A stretch of 64,000 nt of DNA from assembly GCA_003868215.1 (NCBI GenBank), contig QWDQ01000009.1:186001-250000 (forward strand), read 5' to 3'. The position numbers were made by a program, and so were the translations under genes. Of this stretch, positions 33,732 through 46,575 are shown one piece after another. Within the stretch, counting starts at the first letter, position 1. Every line of letters starts with the position of its first letter. This DNA is from Pseudophaeomoniella oleicola. Lineage: Eukaryota > Ascomycota > Eurotiomycetes > Phaeomoniellales > Phaeomoniellaceae. The notes beneath the pieces were generated by a model. That model did not search any database. It was not told the origin of the DNA and saw nothing but the letters and a program-made list of their open reading frames with translations.

Positions 33732-35299
33732 AGATGAAATCATGAATTTGCTCATGTCTTCTCTGTCTATACCGTTATTGCCTGCAAGGCAAACTTGTAT
33801 GTACATTGATACGGTGAGGGCTGGTACCGGGCGAAATGAACTGCATGGTCAGGATTGGTGAGAGTTTGATGTGCCTTTCGATTCGCCATCACCTTTTGTT
33901 ATTTTGACTTTACGTTTTCCTTTTTTTTTTTTTTTTTTTTTTTTTTTTGATACCCAAGATGGAGATGTGGGATGGAGTGTTATCTGAGGTCCTGCAATCA
34001 GGACGACGATGTAAACGGTGGAATATGTGATTCGATTATCTGATGCTTATTGGTTTATTTTTCTGTCTTTCAACTTTCTTTTTTCAGGGGCGCAGCTTCC
34101 CATATGAGGTGGATTGGTGCATATTCCTATGGTTGGAGAAAATGGCGATGGTTCCATTTGGGTTCAAGGGGCATCAACTATCATTCACTCATTTATTCTC
34201 TTATTTTCATTATCCTATGAGGGTCTCTCTGGTCAGAAAACAGAAAGGAGGAGGACAGGGCTCTAAGCTCTCGCATCAGTGATGGAGATTGCACCATGAG
34301 GGGAGGATGAAAAGATAGTCTGGGGATCAAAGTGTTCTTTTCTTGCCCTTCATTTCCTTTTGCATTGCATTTTCGTTTGGAAAAGTCACTCAAATCTCAA
34401 GGTCCTGGAGATAATATATTAGTTACACCCATTCTCTGGCACTGTATATAGGCCAGCTATTCGTTAGTGCTTAATGCAGATCAATCAATCACCGAAATCG
34501 TATCAGATCGAATCAGCCATCCTTGACATCCGATCCTCCACGCTGTGAACATTGTCTGGAACATTGTTGGTAGTCGATGCAATTCCCTCTGTAGTATTAA
34601 TTAATCCATACGGTAACAAAAGTAAGACAACATAACGGCCCTGCAGGTTCACTTTTCTCCACTTGGATCTTAGCCCCAAGCTTTACCGTTCCGGCCCTCC
34701 TCAAGGACCCTTGCATGCCTCTAACTGTTCCTCACATCACCTCAGCTCCCCACATCTTAATCAAAAGAGCGACATATGCGACGACGACTAATGACGAATC
34801 ACGCATCAATTCAACAACGTAACCCCTTTGCTCCAAGGTGTGTTTAATCACACGCACATCCATTGCCGCCCGCCGTCCGTCCAGCTGTTGCTCCCTATCT
34901 GAGGGTTTTCGAGTCGATCCGTCCGCAGTGCGCGCGCGCAGATCTTCCCGGAACCAAGACGCTATCGAATCATTCCGAAGTTGGTTTACGGCGATTGAGT
35001 GAACGAGATAGACAAGGGGGAGGCATCATTGAGGAAGTTGGAGAAGGAGAATTAATTATACACCGGGGGTATCTTAGAGAAGAAGTTGCCGATATATTAC
35101 GGGTAGGAGGAAGAGGGCAACAGCAAGGTTCTGAGAGGAGGAATCTTACGACGACGATCGCAGCTGCGTATCGCGTTGGTGTTGTCTGCCTGCGCCGCCG
35201 GTCTACACAGAGAGAGAGAGTGGTCGATCCGATAAAAGGAGAACACAAGGAGACGGGAAAACAGAGACCTGAAGAGGGAGTGTCACATCCAAAGCAAAG
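33732..35299. other. Intergenic region with long poly-T tract
   Basis: No supported gene. The antisense frame at 34970-35518 overlaps AP-2 sigma exons and is a shadow. CT-rich DNA and several GA-rich blocks occupy the 500 bp before AP-2 sigma. Confidence 0.5.
33921..33948. repeat. 28-T homopolymer
   Basis: Uninterrupted T28, about 190 bp after the SUN-family stop. It could be a slippage tract or the complement of a poly-A tail left by retroposition. Confidence 0.9.
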
Positions 35300-36059
35300 A
35301 TGGTCTTGTCGTTTATATTGATTCAGAATCGACAGTATGTTTTTCCGCGTTGCCTTTCCGTCTTCTGACCTAGTTCCTTCTTCATATGCTTTTCTGGCAT
35401 TATGGCGAAGGAGGGGTGGGAGTCGATTGAAGGTAAACAAATTTTCTAATTGACTGCGCAGAGGGAAAACGAGATTGGCGAAATGGTACGCACCGTATAA
35501 TGATGAGGAGAAGGTCAAGTTGAAGGGTGAGGTATGTCAGAATCCCCCTCTTGTCGTGGACCATTACGAGTCATTGCACAAGCGGATACATTAAAGAGAC
35601 GGAGAGCATTCAGCTCCCCTCCAGCTACTCATCTACATCTTCCTTCCCCCTTTCCCACTCATCCTTTTCAATCCCACCCCCCTTCAACCACCATCTTCCC
35701 ATCCCATCCTCTAATCTCCTCCTTAGGTCCACCGCCTAATCGCCCCGCGCGACCAAAAGTACCAATCCAACTTCGTCGAATTCAAACGCAGCACCAAGAT
35801 CGTCTACCGCCGCTACGCCGGCCTCTTCTTCTGCGTCTGCGTCGACGCCAACGACAACGAGCTCGCGTACCTCGAGGCCATCCACTTCTTCGTCGAGGTG
35901 CTCGACCAGTTCTTCGGCAACGTGTGCGAACTCGACCTCGTGTTCAACTTTTACAAAGTCTACGCCATCCTCGACGAGGTCTTTTTGGCGGGCGAGATCG
36001 AGGAGATGAGTAAGCAGGTCGTGTTGACGAGGTTGGAGCATTTGGATAAGTTGGAGTGA
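35300..36059 (+). CDS. APS2: AP-2 clathrin adaptor complex sigma subunit
   Basis: Exons 35300-35334, 35462-35531 and 35727-36059 give 145 residues, close to the 142 of animal AP2S1. [20 protein letters not shown] is the near-invariant longin-fold start, and [36 protein letters not shown] and [17 protein letters not shown] are sigma-adaptin signatures. Within the heterotetramer the sigma2 subunit, with alpha-adaptin, binds acidic dileucine cargo signals at the plasma membrane. In filamentous fungi AP-2 acts at hyphal tips, partly independent of clathrin. The first two exons are tiny and the second intron is 195 nt, long for this window. Codon use in exon 3 is strikingly C-ending. Confidence 0.93.
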
Positions 36060-36365
36060 GTTGAGTTGTTGGAGTATAATACGGATTCTTCGAAGGTTTT
36101 ATATGATTTGCAACGGGAGTCAGATATTCAATTAAGCAAACAAGCAAGCAAACGAAGCCTCCCCTTTTCTACATATTGGCTTTTTCTTTTTCTTACAAAC
36201 AACAACCGAAAGCGAAAACACACCTATATTCTCACTTCTTTGGATTTCTTTGATCCTACATGTTTAAAAAGTCCTCCTTCCTCCCTCCTGAAAAGGCCCG
36301 TCCGTCCATATATCCTTCTTTTTTTTTCTTTTTTTTCTTTCTTCCCCTCCGGGTCCCATCCGCGC

Positions 36366-36389
36366 ATCATGATGATGATGATGATGATG
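36366..36389. repeat. (ATG)n microsatellite
   Basis: About eight tandem ATG/GAT units. Confidence 0.85.
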
Positions 36390-36452
36390 CGGTACTCGTT
36401 TTCTTTTAAGAGTCTTCGAGAATGACTTAGGTAAGGTATATAGTATATTTGT

Positions 36453-36481
36453 ATCACATCACATCACATCACATCACATCA
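36453..36481. repeat. (ATCAC)n minisatellite
   Basis: About six tandem pentamers, nearly perfect. Confidence 0.9.
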
Positions 36482-36817
36482 GAAACAAGATGAGAGAGAA
36501 CAAGATGGGAATGTAATTAATAGAAAAAAGAAAGGGGAAAGGGGAAAGGGGGGGGAGGGGAAACAGTTGATTGATAAACCGTCTTTTCTTTCAAAATACT
36601 TCTTCTTCGTCCCCCTTTTACCTGCCTGAATTTCTCATCTAATTAGGTAGGTAGGTACTCACTAACATTACAAACCTCGCCACGGTACCGACATGTCCAA
36701 AATACGTCCCCATGATCACATCATCCACAGGGGAAAGTAGTCGTTCATATATAATAGTCATGTTTTTTTCTTCTTTCTAAATTTAAATCAACTTCGCTCC
36801 CCCGGCCTGGTGAGTCT

Positions 36818-37993
36818 CTACCTCTTCAAGGCTAAAAATCTCTTTTGTAAATCGTCGACGTCGGGGATTTTTCCTGGTACGACCGCGGTCGCCGGTTTGG
36901 CAGTACCGGTGCTAGTCTTCGCCTGTCCTGTCCCCGTCCCTGCTGGCGCTACGGGTCTGACTACGGCGGTATTGTTCTTGTTGTTGTTGGATAGAGGTAG
37001 TTTTAGGCTCGGGACTGGGTTGTCGGTTCGAGGGGCGGGAGGGGCGACGCTAACGGGAGATTTGGGGCCAGAGGGTGTGCTTGTGGTGGGAGGGGATGGG
37101 GGAAGAGGTGAGGAGAGGGATAGGGGTTTCGAGGGAAGGGCTGTGGGTTCGGCAATCCCACCACTACCGCCGCTGTTGTTGTCGTTGTCGTGATGAGGTT
37201 CCGTTCCTGTTTCGCCTTCCCCTTCAACTTCCTGCCGTAGATCATCTACGGCTTCCACTTCTGTATGCCTCGGCCAATCGACACCATATGTGCGCGCAAT
37301 TTCCGTCAGGTACAGCTCGACCAACCGATCTCCTGGCGGTTCGACCTTGAGCTTCTTGACTACTTTCTCCGGTACGATGCCGTCTCTGTTCTCGTTGACG
37401 CGCGCCCCAAAGTCCTTACCCCATCGCTCGACGAGCAGGCTGCGCACCATGGGCAGTTCGCGGATATCGCGTGGGAGGCGTGGGGCTGCGTAGATCATAG
37501 CTGCAGCGGCTTCTTCAAGGCCTGGGTCGATCTGTACGGCGTCTTCGGCGCTACTGCCAGTTTCCTTTTGGTGGGTTTTGGCTTCCTTGTCGCGGTAGTC
37601 TAGTAGGTTTGCCCGCGCGAGTAGTAGTTCGGCGTATAGCTCGAGGATCTCCATCACTTCGACGCAGATGTCTGTCTGGATAATGTTTTCGACCCGAATG
37701 CGCGCTGAAGCTTCCCGGTTTTGTGACAGGAGCATTGCCATTTCCCGGCGGGCAGCCACAGATAGCGCTGTGTCTTTCTTTTGCGCATTGCGTAGGCGTT
37801 CGATGATGAGGCGTAGTTGCGACTTGAGTTTCACCTGCGATAGACAGGTCAGTTAGTATTTGGTGGGGGAGTTACAAGAATGGATGAGGCGCATCTAGAA
37901 TGGCAGTACAGATAATCCTGCCGCAAAGCCACACGGAGCCAAGCTAACATGGGGAGAGTGTATACGTACAGTCTGAGGTGATACTGATGGCAT
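36818..37993 (-). CDS. IST1: IST1-like regulator of Vps4 (ESCRT-III)
   Basis: Complement of exons 37970-37993 (MPSVSPQT) and 36818-37834, with a 135-nt intron, encode 346 residues. The Ist1 (DUF292) domain fills residues 9 to about 195: KLKSQLRLIIERLRNAQKK, VENIIQTDICVEVMEILELY and WGKDFGARVNEN are typical. A Pro/Ser/Asn-rich linker of about 130 residues follows. The protein closes with VDDLQKRFLALKR, a good MIM1 motif ((D/E)xxLxxRLxxLK) that would bind the Vps4 MIT domain. Ist1 tunes Vps4 in multivesicular-body sorting and membrane scission. No C-terminal MIM2 is needed to explain binding. Neighbouring AP-2 sigma is also a membrane-traffic gene, but the two converge and need not be coregulated. 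Confidence 0.9.
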
Positions 37994-38479
37994 GTTCAAG
38001 GTGCAGGCAGCGGTCTGTGCCACTGGTTGTCTGGAGGTAGTCTTCAGTAATTGAGATTGCTGTCGACAATGATTGCAAGATGGAATTGGTAGGCAATCCG
38101 GCTTATATGTAGATTTTGCTATGAGGCATTCAGAGGAAGTAGTCAGGATGAGCTGATTGACTGTGCTGGTATTGCGAACAATTCATGGAGGCTGATAGTC
38201 TACTGTCGATAGCTAAGTTACAGGCGTGACGTTTGGCGGGGCTGTTCTTCATGGATCTCCAGATCTCGGGTTGTTGCCCCACCAAAAACATCAGGTTATT
38301 GCATCCCACTCACGAATCTTTCTGCAGTAGAACGGTAGACAAGGGGATAGGATGATAGTGGGATAGAGCCATATTATGTCCTGATGATAGTACAGAGCTC
38401 AAGGGGTCTATTACTGACCAGCGCTTTTAACAAACCCCCAAACGCCATACATATAATTTCTACCCCTTGCTCTGTATCC
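37994..38479. other. Intergenic region, IST1 promoter side
   Basis: No supported gene. It contains the IST1 promoter and the LTN1 3' UTR. Confidence 0.5.
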
Positions 38480-41400
38480 TCAAGCATAATTGAAACTGTT
38501 TCGACATAGTGGGCAAGTGCTTGAGTTGCTCGATGAGAACCATCGGAAAAGACAAGCCCCATGAAACGTGTTTTTGCACGTACCGCACTTTTTGTCCGGT
38601 GTCTTCATGTCCGTGCCGATGATGCTGTAGCAAATAGCACATTCACTTTGTCCCTTCAGAGCACCCTGAACGTTCCTTCGGAACGCCAGAAGACCATCGA
38701 TAATGCTGCCGTTCGAAAACATGATTATGCCTTTGATGGTCCGTAGCCATGACTGCCAGTTCTTCTCAGAGACTGCAACACGATTTCGGGATGTGACGAT
38801 CGCCTGCTGCAGCGGATATGCAGATGGCAAAGATATCATGAGGGACACAGGAGCGGCCTCCGGATCGACTGGAATGTTGGCCGTGAGTTCTGTGAAATTC
38901 GGAGAGATCTTGACCTCCAAAGGATGGTCATCGTCAGTTGCGTCGAGAGATTGGTGCCATGCCTGAACGTCTGCCATTGCTGCCCTGCAAAGCCGGGGAG
39001 ATATCTGCCGCTGTTAACGCAAGCCGATATGGCAATGAGCACAGACTTACCTGCTTCTGGGTCCAGGTTTCCAGTGGTCCTTTTATCTTGTTCTTGCATT
39101 CGAACCACCAGCTCCTCGCCAAGTTCGGCACGTACAACAGGCAGAGATAATATAGATGTGCAGCTAAAGCTTGAGCTTCCACTGGGTGAGGCTCACTTTT
39201 CATCGAGATAAAATCAAGGTCGTCGACATCGATACGGGACACTTCAACTGGCCTGGTGGTCGATATTTTCAATAAATCATTGACAAAAGTGAGTAACGAA
39301 TCAATGTTACCCGTCGTCTTGATATCGTCCGCATACATCTCCCGGAGCTTATGAGACTAAAAGACTATTAGCAATGTCACGCGCACGAGTCGATAGCCAC
39401 TTACGGCTTTGGTGAAATGGTCGAAGATCAACTTCCACGCCAACAGATAGCTCCGTGGTCTGGACCAAGTGAGTTCAGTAGGACTTGTCGAGCCATTTAT
39501 GGCATCCATAGATGGAGGATCCAACAAAAGCGAAAGTAACTCATCAGGCAGATGCGCAATCTGCTTTGACAGCGCTACCTCCACTGATCTCTCCTCTTGT
39601 CTGTCGCTGATTGTACGGTGAAGAACGCCGAAAGCTGCGCTTTGGACCTCTCGGTCCCTGGCTGCCAAAATTGGATATTGTTCGGCGAGTGATTCCATTT
39701 TGTCGACAGGTAGGCCGACAATGATTCGATCCAGTAAGCCGATGGTAATGGACCTCGGCCGGTGTTTCCAATGCAACACCTCTGTAATATCAGAGGATAC
39801 TGCCTGACCATCACCTGTATTTCTGCTGAATTGCTCCAAGGGAAGTATGAAATCTTCTGCAAGTTGCGACGAACCTTGACCCTGCTGCCAGACTTCGACC
39901 AAGTCATCGTTTGTCTCCTCTGATGCCAATTTCTTGTACACCGCAGATAACTTCAACACTGAATGGAGCAATGGTATTGCAGCAGGAGTCGCCCATTGGC
40001 GGTTGAAGGTTCCCTGGACGAAATCCCAAAGCATAGCCCAGAAATCATCGTAAATGGACGAGACGGCAGGGAGGACGTGGCTCATCAGCTTGAGGAATTC
40101 TGCAACGGATTCGTCTGTGTTCAGAGCACCGCTTCCGAGAGCAGCAACTACAGCCTTGACAAGATATACCAGCCTTTGAATTGGGAGACCAGATAGAATA
40201 TCGTCGCCGCCGTCTAGGAGTAAATTGAGAATGATGGCCATATCAGTACCTGGGAGTAATGTTAGCCGAGTTCATCGAATGTAAGTAGAGGGTTTTACCG
40301 GCTGCCGCTAGATCGTCACCCCTCGTGCTAGTGATATCGACAATGAGTTCCGAAGAGAGCTTCTTATTCGGCAAGAGAACGCCTTTACCGATCACCACTA
40401 ATGCCGCTGATTGAAAGAGGTTAGGTGATTTACGAAGACCGGACAGATTATCTTCCCATATCCTCGAGTATCTGGATGGACCACTCTTGTCAATTGATAT
40501 AGACAGAATATCCGCCGAGGCAACAGCAAGCCGGTATGACCGAGGTGATCGATCAGAAATCGTTTGAAGTTGCTGTACCCAACAACCTTCGACTGTGGAG
40601 CTGTCGGGTATATTATCCAGTAAATCAGATGTTGTCTGCTTCATGATGAGGTCAACAAGCAGTTGACGCCCTTCAGAGACTAGGCGGCTCATCTCATCCT
40701 CCACGTCCTGAGTCTCCATCGTCCAGACTTCGTTTGACCCACTGATGTCGAGTTTCTCATTAATAATTTGTAATGCGAGGGGAAGGTAAAAATAGAGTGC
40801 GTGCTGTCGGGATTCGCTGATAGCGTCTAATACATCTGTAGATTTTATGAGACTGACGGCGAACAGTGTCTGACGGACAAGGGAGGAAAATCCATCAATA
40901 TCATGGGATATGGTAGGTGAGAATCTGTGGCCCTCTACCCTGAGAGAGGCGCCCTGTAGGGTGCTCGTAACTGCTACTGAGCGAGACGGACAGATGTCTA
41001 TATATGGGTTGATGGCGGATTGCCAATCTTCTTCACTGGGAAGTATCTCGAGGAAGGAGTTTGCTTCTGATCGTGACCGCTTCACGTAAGTATCGCGGGC
41101 TAGCTCAACCACGGTATGTATCCTACACAATGTCAGCACAGGTAAGGACATAAAATTGGGGGATCTTACGATAATGCATTTTCACCAGTCATGGAGAGCT
41201 GTTGATGGATGATTCCTATGGATGATTGGGTAGCAGAGCCAGCTTTCCTGAGATTCTCTTGCACCTTTTGGGTAAGGCTTCGGGCTGGCTGGCTGACACT
41301 TTCTTCAGAAAGTTCTTCTAGAACCAGTAACTTGGACAGTAGGTTTGATGTATTTGCAGAACCGATCATATGCTCTACCGACTGTTTACCACCGGCGAAT

Positions 41401-43659
41401 AGAGTTTGGAACCCTTCGATTGCGTTATGAGGGTCAGAGTCCAGAGACAATCCGTCGAGCATCCTTGAGAGAATCTCGTCCTTTACCATGGATCCGACTG
41501 GTAGACTTCGAACTAGCGTGTCAATGGCTGCCCACAACGGTATATCTCCCGCGATGGCGCGGTCGACCTGGCTTAGAAGATTTCGTTCAATCTGTGGGTA
41601 ATGCTTGAGATCTTCCTCGGTCATAGTAAGGATAATTGCTTGGAACGCAGGACTACTAGGCTCAAGCTCGTTCCTAGTGAGAACTTCAGAAACAATCTTT
41701 TCGGCACTCTCAGAGGTTGCCTCATCTTGCCGCAATTTGAGCAACAGAGAAATGAAGATCTCAGATGATGGCGAAGGTAGGATCTCCTTGAGCTTTTCGT
41801 TCAGAAACTCTAGTACGAGATCTCGTAGAAGACCTGAAAATTTCGGTGATGTTTCTAACGTCAGCGTCTCTACCGCGTTAGCTATCAAACTTGCAGCGCC
41901 ATAGGGCTTCCCATTCCGGCTCTGAAGAACATCAAGGTTCTTGCGCACAAGTGCGACTGTAGTCTCGCCCAAGATGTCTTCAGCATTCGTGCCTCCACTT
42001 TGTGCGGTGAGTCCTCGTAGAAGTCCTGCATGTAGTTCAAAAAACCGTCGACTGCAGGCGGCAACATGATCTTGCGACTTTTTGAAAGTCGATGATTGTT
42101 CCGGTTGAGATATTTTGACCTCAGTAAGGAGCCTGTCTGCGATGTTTTGCCACAGATCCTTTAATACATCTCCCCCGAGCTTCGACGTCACATCTATCAT
42201 CACCTGCACGCAACTTGTTGCTGCTCCGGGAAAGTCCATGTTCCAGCGAGCGGCATCAGCTTCTTGTAAGACATACTGCTGAATTGCGGGAAACACGTGG
42301 TCAAATAGAATCGTTTTCCTTGCTTCTATTTCCGCGATTTGTTCACAAATCCAACTGCTGATCTTCATGTACGAATTCCAGGCGACTGGCAAGTTCTGCC
42401 GTGGCTCGTCGGGACTTGTTATCCCGGAACGGTAAGCTTCGATGATTTGTTTTGCAACCTCATCCCCAATGGTACCGGTCGTGGCCCTCTGCCACAATTC
42501 GCCTGGCAACAACTCTAATAGATGAGCCATATTATTCCAGAATGCCGACGGGCCTCTTTGTGACCCTTGTTGCAAAAACTTTAGCAACCTTTTGGAGGCC
42601 GGGGTTTTAGATGTATATTCCGTTGTCCATGACTGAGGACGCTCACGGGTTATATTCAGTAAAGCTTCCGAAAATGGTCCCGTTGATCCTAGTTGACTAG
42701 CATGCAAAGCTTTCCCGAGGAAACTGGAGCTAATCACCTTCCAATTCATATCTGTGCGCCGTTTGGACAAACACATAGTTAGAAGCGAATACGTCGCTCG
42801 CCGGATGAAAGGATCGGGATGGTATGCATGTTCCCACAGCTTCGTGGATTGGATGAGTGCTGCCAGTTCTTCCTCTCCCTTTCCAGCCGCTTCACCGTGT
42901 TCCATAAGCAGAGCACTGAGTAGGGACAAGGCTGTCCCAACGACTCGAATATATTTGGCTTCTGCATCATCTGGGCTTGTGGTCCGCTCATCACTAAGAG
43001 TCTGGGGTGTCTGCATTGTAGCCGCATCTTCCACATATTGGATAATGTCCTTGCGGTAGAGCTTCCATAGAGCCTTCCTTTTATCCAGGCTACTAAATGA
43101 CCCTTGCAGGGCCGCGGATGCTGCTCTTGATGCAGCTCGGTCTTGATCAAAAGTCCCTGCCAGCCACGCTCCTATAATTCTGGGAAGTCTGGGGGCGATC
43201 CGTTTCCCACTGAGGGAAGTGAGAGAACCCTGGAAATTATGGGCCAACAGCCGTACCCTGCGTGAATTGTCTACCGAGGTGCGGGGATAGAAATTGATCT
43301 AGAATGTCCGAAATTACTATCTGTCTCATATGTACAAAAGGGGGAGCTTAACCCACCCAAGCTTCAATCAGCGCATCCTCGATGACAGGTGCCCCGGTAG
43401 CTGAGATACCAGCCAAAAAATTGTTCAGTTCATCGAGCGCTTTCTCTTTCGTCGTGCTATCTTTCTTAGATAAGTTCTTGAATGCCACCACTATATTGGG
43501 CTCTGAGATACCAGATAGGTCTGGCTGCTCATTGACGTAGGAAAGAAGGGAACGAGATGTCTGAAAATGGGCAGGGGCGCCGAAGCCGAAGGAAGAAGCT
43601 CCAAAAGCTGCCGAAGCGGCGCGGGCACTGGAAGCTTGTGACTTGTACTTCTTGCTCAT
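38480..43659 (-). CDS. LTN1: Listerin E3 ubiquitin ligase (ribosome quality control)
   Basis: Complement of six exons: 43357-43659, 41170-43298, 40299-41122, 39405-40249, 39051-39356, 38480-39004; 1643 residues, within the 1550-1750 family range. The N-terminus (FGFGAPAHF...SLLSYVNEQPDLSGI) and the block YPRTSVDNSRRVRLLAH are conserved listerin segments. The middle is HEAT/ARM-like helices. A short RWD-like region (VQAWHQSLDATDDDHPLEVK) precedes the C-terminal RING at about 1592-1640: C-x2-C, C-x2-C, H-x2-C, C-x2-C, including TCPLCRNSF. Ltn1 ubiquitinates nascent chains stalled on 60S subunits with Rqc2. For the fifth acceptor an upstream AG was chosen because it restores KQISPRLCRAAMADV. Confidence 0.92.
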
Positions 43660-44061
43660 CTTGCACGGTCAGTGCAAGATACTGCAAAGAAGAATAGGAA
43701 GCTACCGTCAGCGCCCAAGTAGGGAAGCTATTGCGCCAACAAAATGTGGCTTGATGGCAGTGTTGCGCAGTAAGTGATACAAATGATACAATAGAATTCA
43801 ACGTCCCGCAGGTCAATTTCAGATGTTCTTGATGACGTTCCGTGAGGGTTGCGGGGAAAGGTGTGGTGGACCAATCCGAGCGGGACCAAATAGATGATAA
43901 TCATCACCTCGAGCTCAAGGCTTCTTTGCTGCAAGCATTATAGTTCAGCAGTTGTGGTGGCCTTGTACGGGGAGCAGGTGAGCCATACTGTGTGAGGCAG
44001 CGAATCAACGAAAACCTATCTCTTGAGAGCCTCAGGTCGACCTCAGGCTTTTGCCGCAATC
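43660..44061. promoter_or_regulatory. Shared divergent promoter of LTN1 and RAD3
   Basis: Only 402 bp separates the two start codons. A CCAAT box is at 43871-43875 on the plus strand. No other frame in the interval has coding support. Confidence 0.6.
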
Positions 44062-46575
44062 ATGAAGTTCTTCATCGAGTGAGCACATGCCTACCAGAAC
44101 CAAAACAACGGGAATTACTGACAGGTTTTCGATAGTGACCTACCCGTCCTCTTCCCATACCCCAGGATCTACCCCGAGCAGTATGCTTATATGTGCGATA
44201 TTAAGAAGACCCTCGACGCTGGGGGTCACTCTGTACTGGAAATGCCTTCGGGGACTGGCAAAACCGTGTCCCTTCTATCGCTCATTGTCGCTTACCAAAT
44301 ATTCTATCCCGAGCATAGGAAGCTGATATACTGCTCCCGTACCATGTCGGAGATCGAAAAAGCATTGGCGGAATTGAAGAACCTTATGAAATACCGGGCA
44401 GAACAACTTGGATACGTGGAGGACTTTAGGGGCCTTGGATTAACAAGTCGAAAGAATTTGTGTCTACATCCTTCGGTCAAGAGAGAGAAAAGTGGCGCTG
44501 TTGTTGACGCCCGGTGCAGAAGTTTGACGGCAGGCTTTGTCAAGGAAAAGAAAGAGCGAGGTGAGGATGTCGATGTCTGCATCTATCATGACAACCTTGA
44601 CTTGCTGGAACCGCATAACCTCGTGCCACCTGGAGTTTTCACCCTGGACGGCCTCTTGCGATATGGAGAACAACATAAACAATGTCCTTACTTCTCGGCA
44701 CGGCGCATGATGTCTTTCTGCAATGTCATCATCTATTCATATCACTATCTGCTAGATCCTAAGATTGCGGAGAGAGTATCAAAAGAACTCTCCAAGGACT
44801 GCATCGTGGTCTTCGACGAAGCGCACAATATTGACAATGTGTGTATTGAGTCGTTGTCTATTGACTTGACGGATGACTCCTTACGGAAAGCGACTAGAGG
44901 TGCCAATAATCTCGAACGCAAGATCGAAGAAATGAAAGCGTCAGACTCGGAGAAGCTGCAGAACGAATATTCGAAGCTGGTAGAAGGACTCCGAGAAGCA
45001 GATGAAGCTCGAGCGGAAGATGCGTTTATGTCGAATCCCGCTCTGCCGGATGATCTACTCAAGGAAGCGGTGCCGGGGAATATTCGAAGGGCAGAACACT
45101 TCGTTGCATTCCTGAAACGGTTCATTGAGTATCTCAAGACAAGGATGAAAGTTCTCTATGTCATTCAAGAGACGCCACCATCATTCATATCGCATTTAAA
45201 GGAACTCACTTTCATCGAACGGAAGCCTCTAAGATTCTGCGCGGAGAGGCTGACTTCTCTGGTGCGCACTCTAGAGCTTACGAATATTGAGGACTATCAA
45301 CCGCTGCAAGAAGTTGCCACGTTCGCAACTCTTATAGCCACGTATGAGACTGGCTTCTTGTTGATATTGGAGCCATATGAATCAGAACAGGCGACTGTAC
45401 CCAATCCGATATTGCACTTCACGTGTCTTGATGCGTCGATAGCCATCAAGCCGGTATTCGAACGCTTTGCATCTGTGATCATTACATCTGGAACAATCTC
45501 ACCTCTCGACATGTATCCGAAGATGCTCAACTTCTCAACGGTCCTGCAGGAGTCATATCCTATGACTCTCGCACGGCGTTCTTTCCTTCCGATGATTGTC
45601 ACAAAAGGGTCTGACCAAAGTACGATCTCATCTTCCTTCCAAATACGGTCAGATCCAGGTGTTGTCCGTAACTATGGTACGCTGCTGCTCGATTTCTCAC
45701 GAATCACACCAGATGGCATAGTGGTATTCTTTCCCTCGTATCTCTATATGGAGTCCATTATCAGTATGTGGCAGGGTGCCGGTATCCTTGACCAGATATG
45801 GAACTATAAACTCATCCTCGTCGAAACGCCGGATGCCCAGGAGACATCTCTTGCTCTTGAGACTTATCGTACTGCCTGCTGTAACGGTAGGGGCGCTATT
45901 CTCCTCTGTGTCGCTCGAGGTAAAGTGTCTGAAGGAATTGATTTCGATCATCATTACGGACGTACTGTTATCTGCATGGGCGCTCCCTTCCAATACACGG
46001 AATCTCGTATTCTCAAAGCTCGATTAGAGTTCTTGCGAGAGAATTACCGCATCAAAGAGACCGACTTCCTTTCCTTCGACGCCATGCGTCATGCTGCCCA
46101 GTGCCTCGGTCGTGTCATCCGAGGTAAAGACGATTATGGTATAATGGTACTCGCAGATAAACGATTCCAGAGAAAACGTAATCAATTGCCTCGCTGGATA
46201 TCCGACGCAATGCTCGACAGCGAAACAGGTCTCTCAACCGAGATGGCAATCGGCATGGCAAAGAAATTCTTACGGACCATCAGCCAGCCTCTCCCACCTG
46301 TGAAAGAGGGACAGGGCGGGAAGAAAGATAGTTGGAGCTTCCGCGAGCTTGAAGCCCACCAAGCAGAACAGAGGAGAACGAAGCAGTTAGCGGACGAAGC
46401 AGGCGAACAGGGGGAGTACGGAGCTCAGGATGTCGAAATGGGTATCGATGAATACATCCCCAGTAACATCTCTGCGGTCAAAGGCGATCAATTGGACGGC
46501 ACCGGGCATCAAGGGACATTGGACGAGTACGATGAGGGCATCGATGAGGATCTCATGGATATGGCAATGGCGTAA
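44062..46575 (+). CDS. RAD3: TFIIH DNA helicase XPD/Rad3
   Basis: Exons 44062-44078 and 44136-46575 (57-nt intron) give 818 residues. The intron splits the conserved start MKFFIDDLPVLFPYPRIYPE. Walker A PSGTGKT places the lysine at residue 48, as in human XPD, and the DEAH box VVFDEAHNID is near 233. Cysteines in KNLCLHPS, DARCRSL, VCIYHDN and QCPYFSAR are candidates for the 4Fe-4S ligands. RGKDDYGIMVLADKRF is the conserved helicase motif VI region. The protein unwinds DNA 5' to 3' in nucleotide excision repair and supports TFIIH in transcription initiation. A roughly 60-residue acidic C-terminal extension (DEYDEGIDEDLMDMAMA) is common in fungi. Confidence 0.95.

Larger units (their letters stand above)
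36060..36817. other. Convergent intergenic region with microsatellites
   Basis: Between the AP-2 sigma and IST1 3' ends. It holds (ATG)n, (ATCAC)n, a G-run at 36548-36556 and a TAGGTAGGTA block at 36643-36657; no gene. Confidence 0.55.

Noticed and set aside
34970-35518. 182-residue minus-strand open frame overlapping AP-2 sigma
   Set aside because: Antisense shadow of the first two AP-2 sigma exons and intron, low-complexity, no domain.
36366-36481. Tandem repeats as a possible CRISPR-like array
   Set aside because: Simple (ATG)n and (ATCAC)n microsatellites without unique spacers, in a eukaryotic context.
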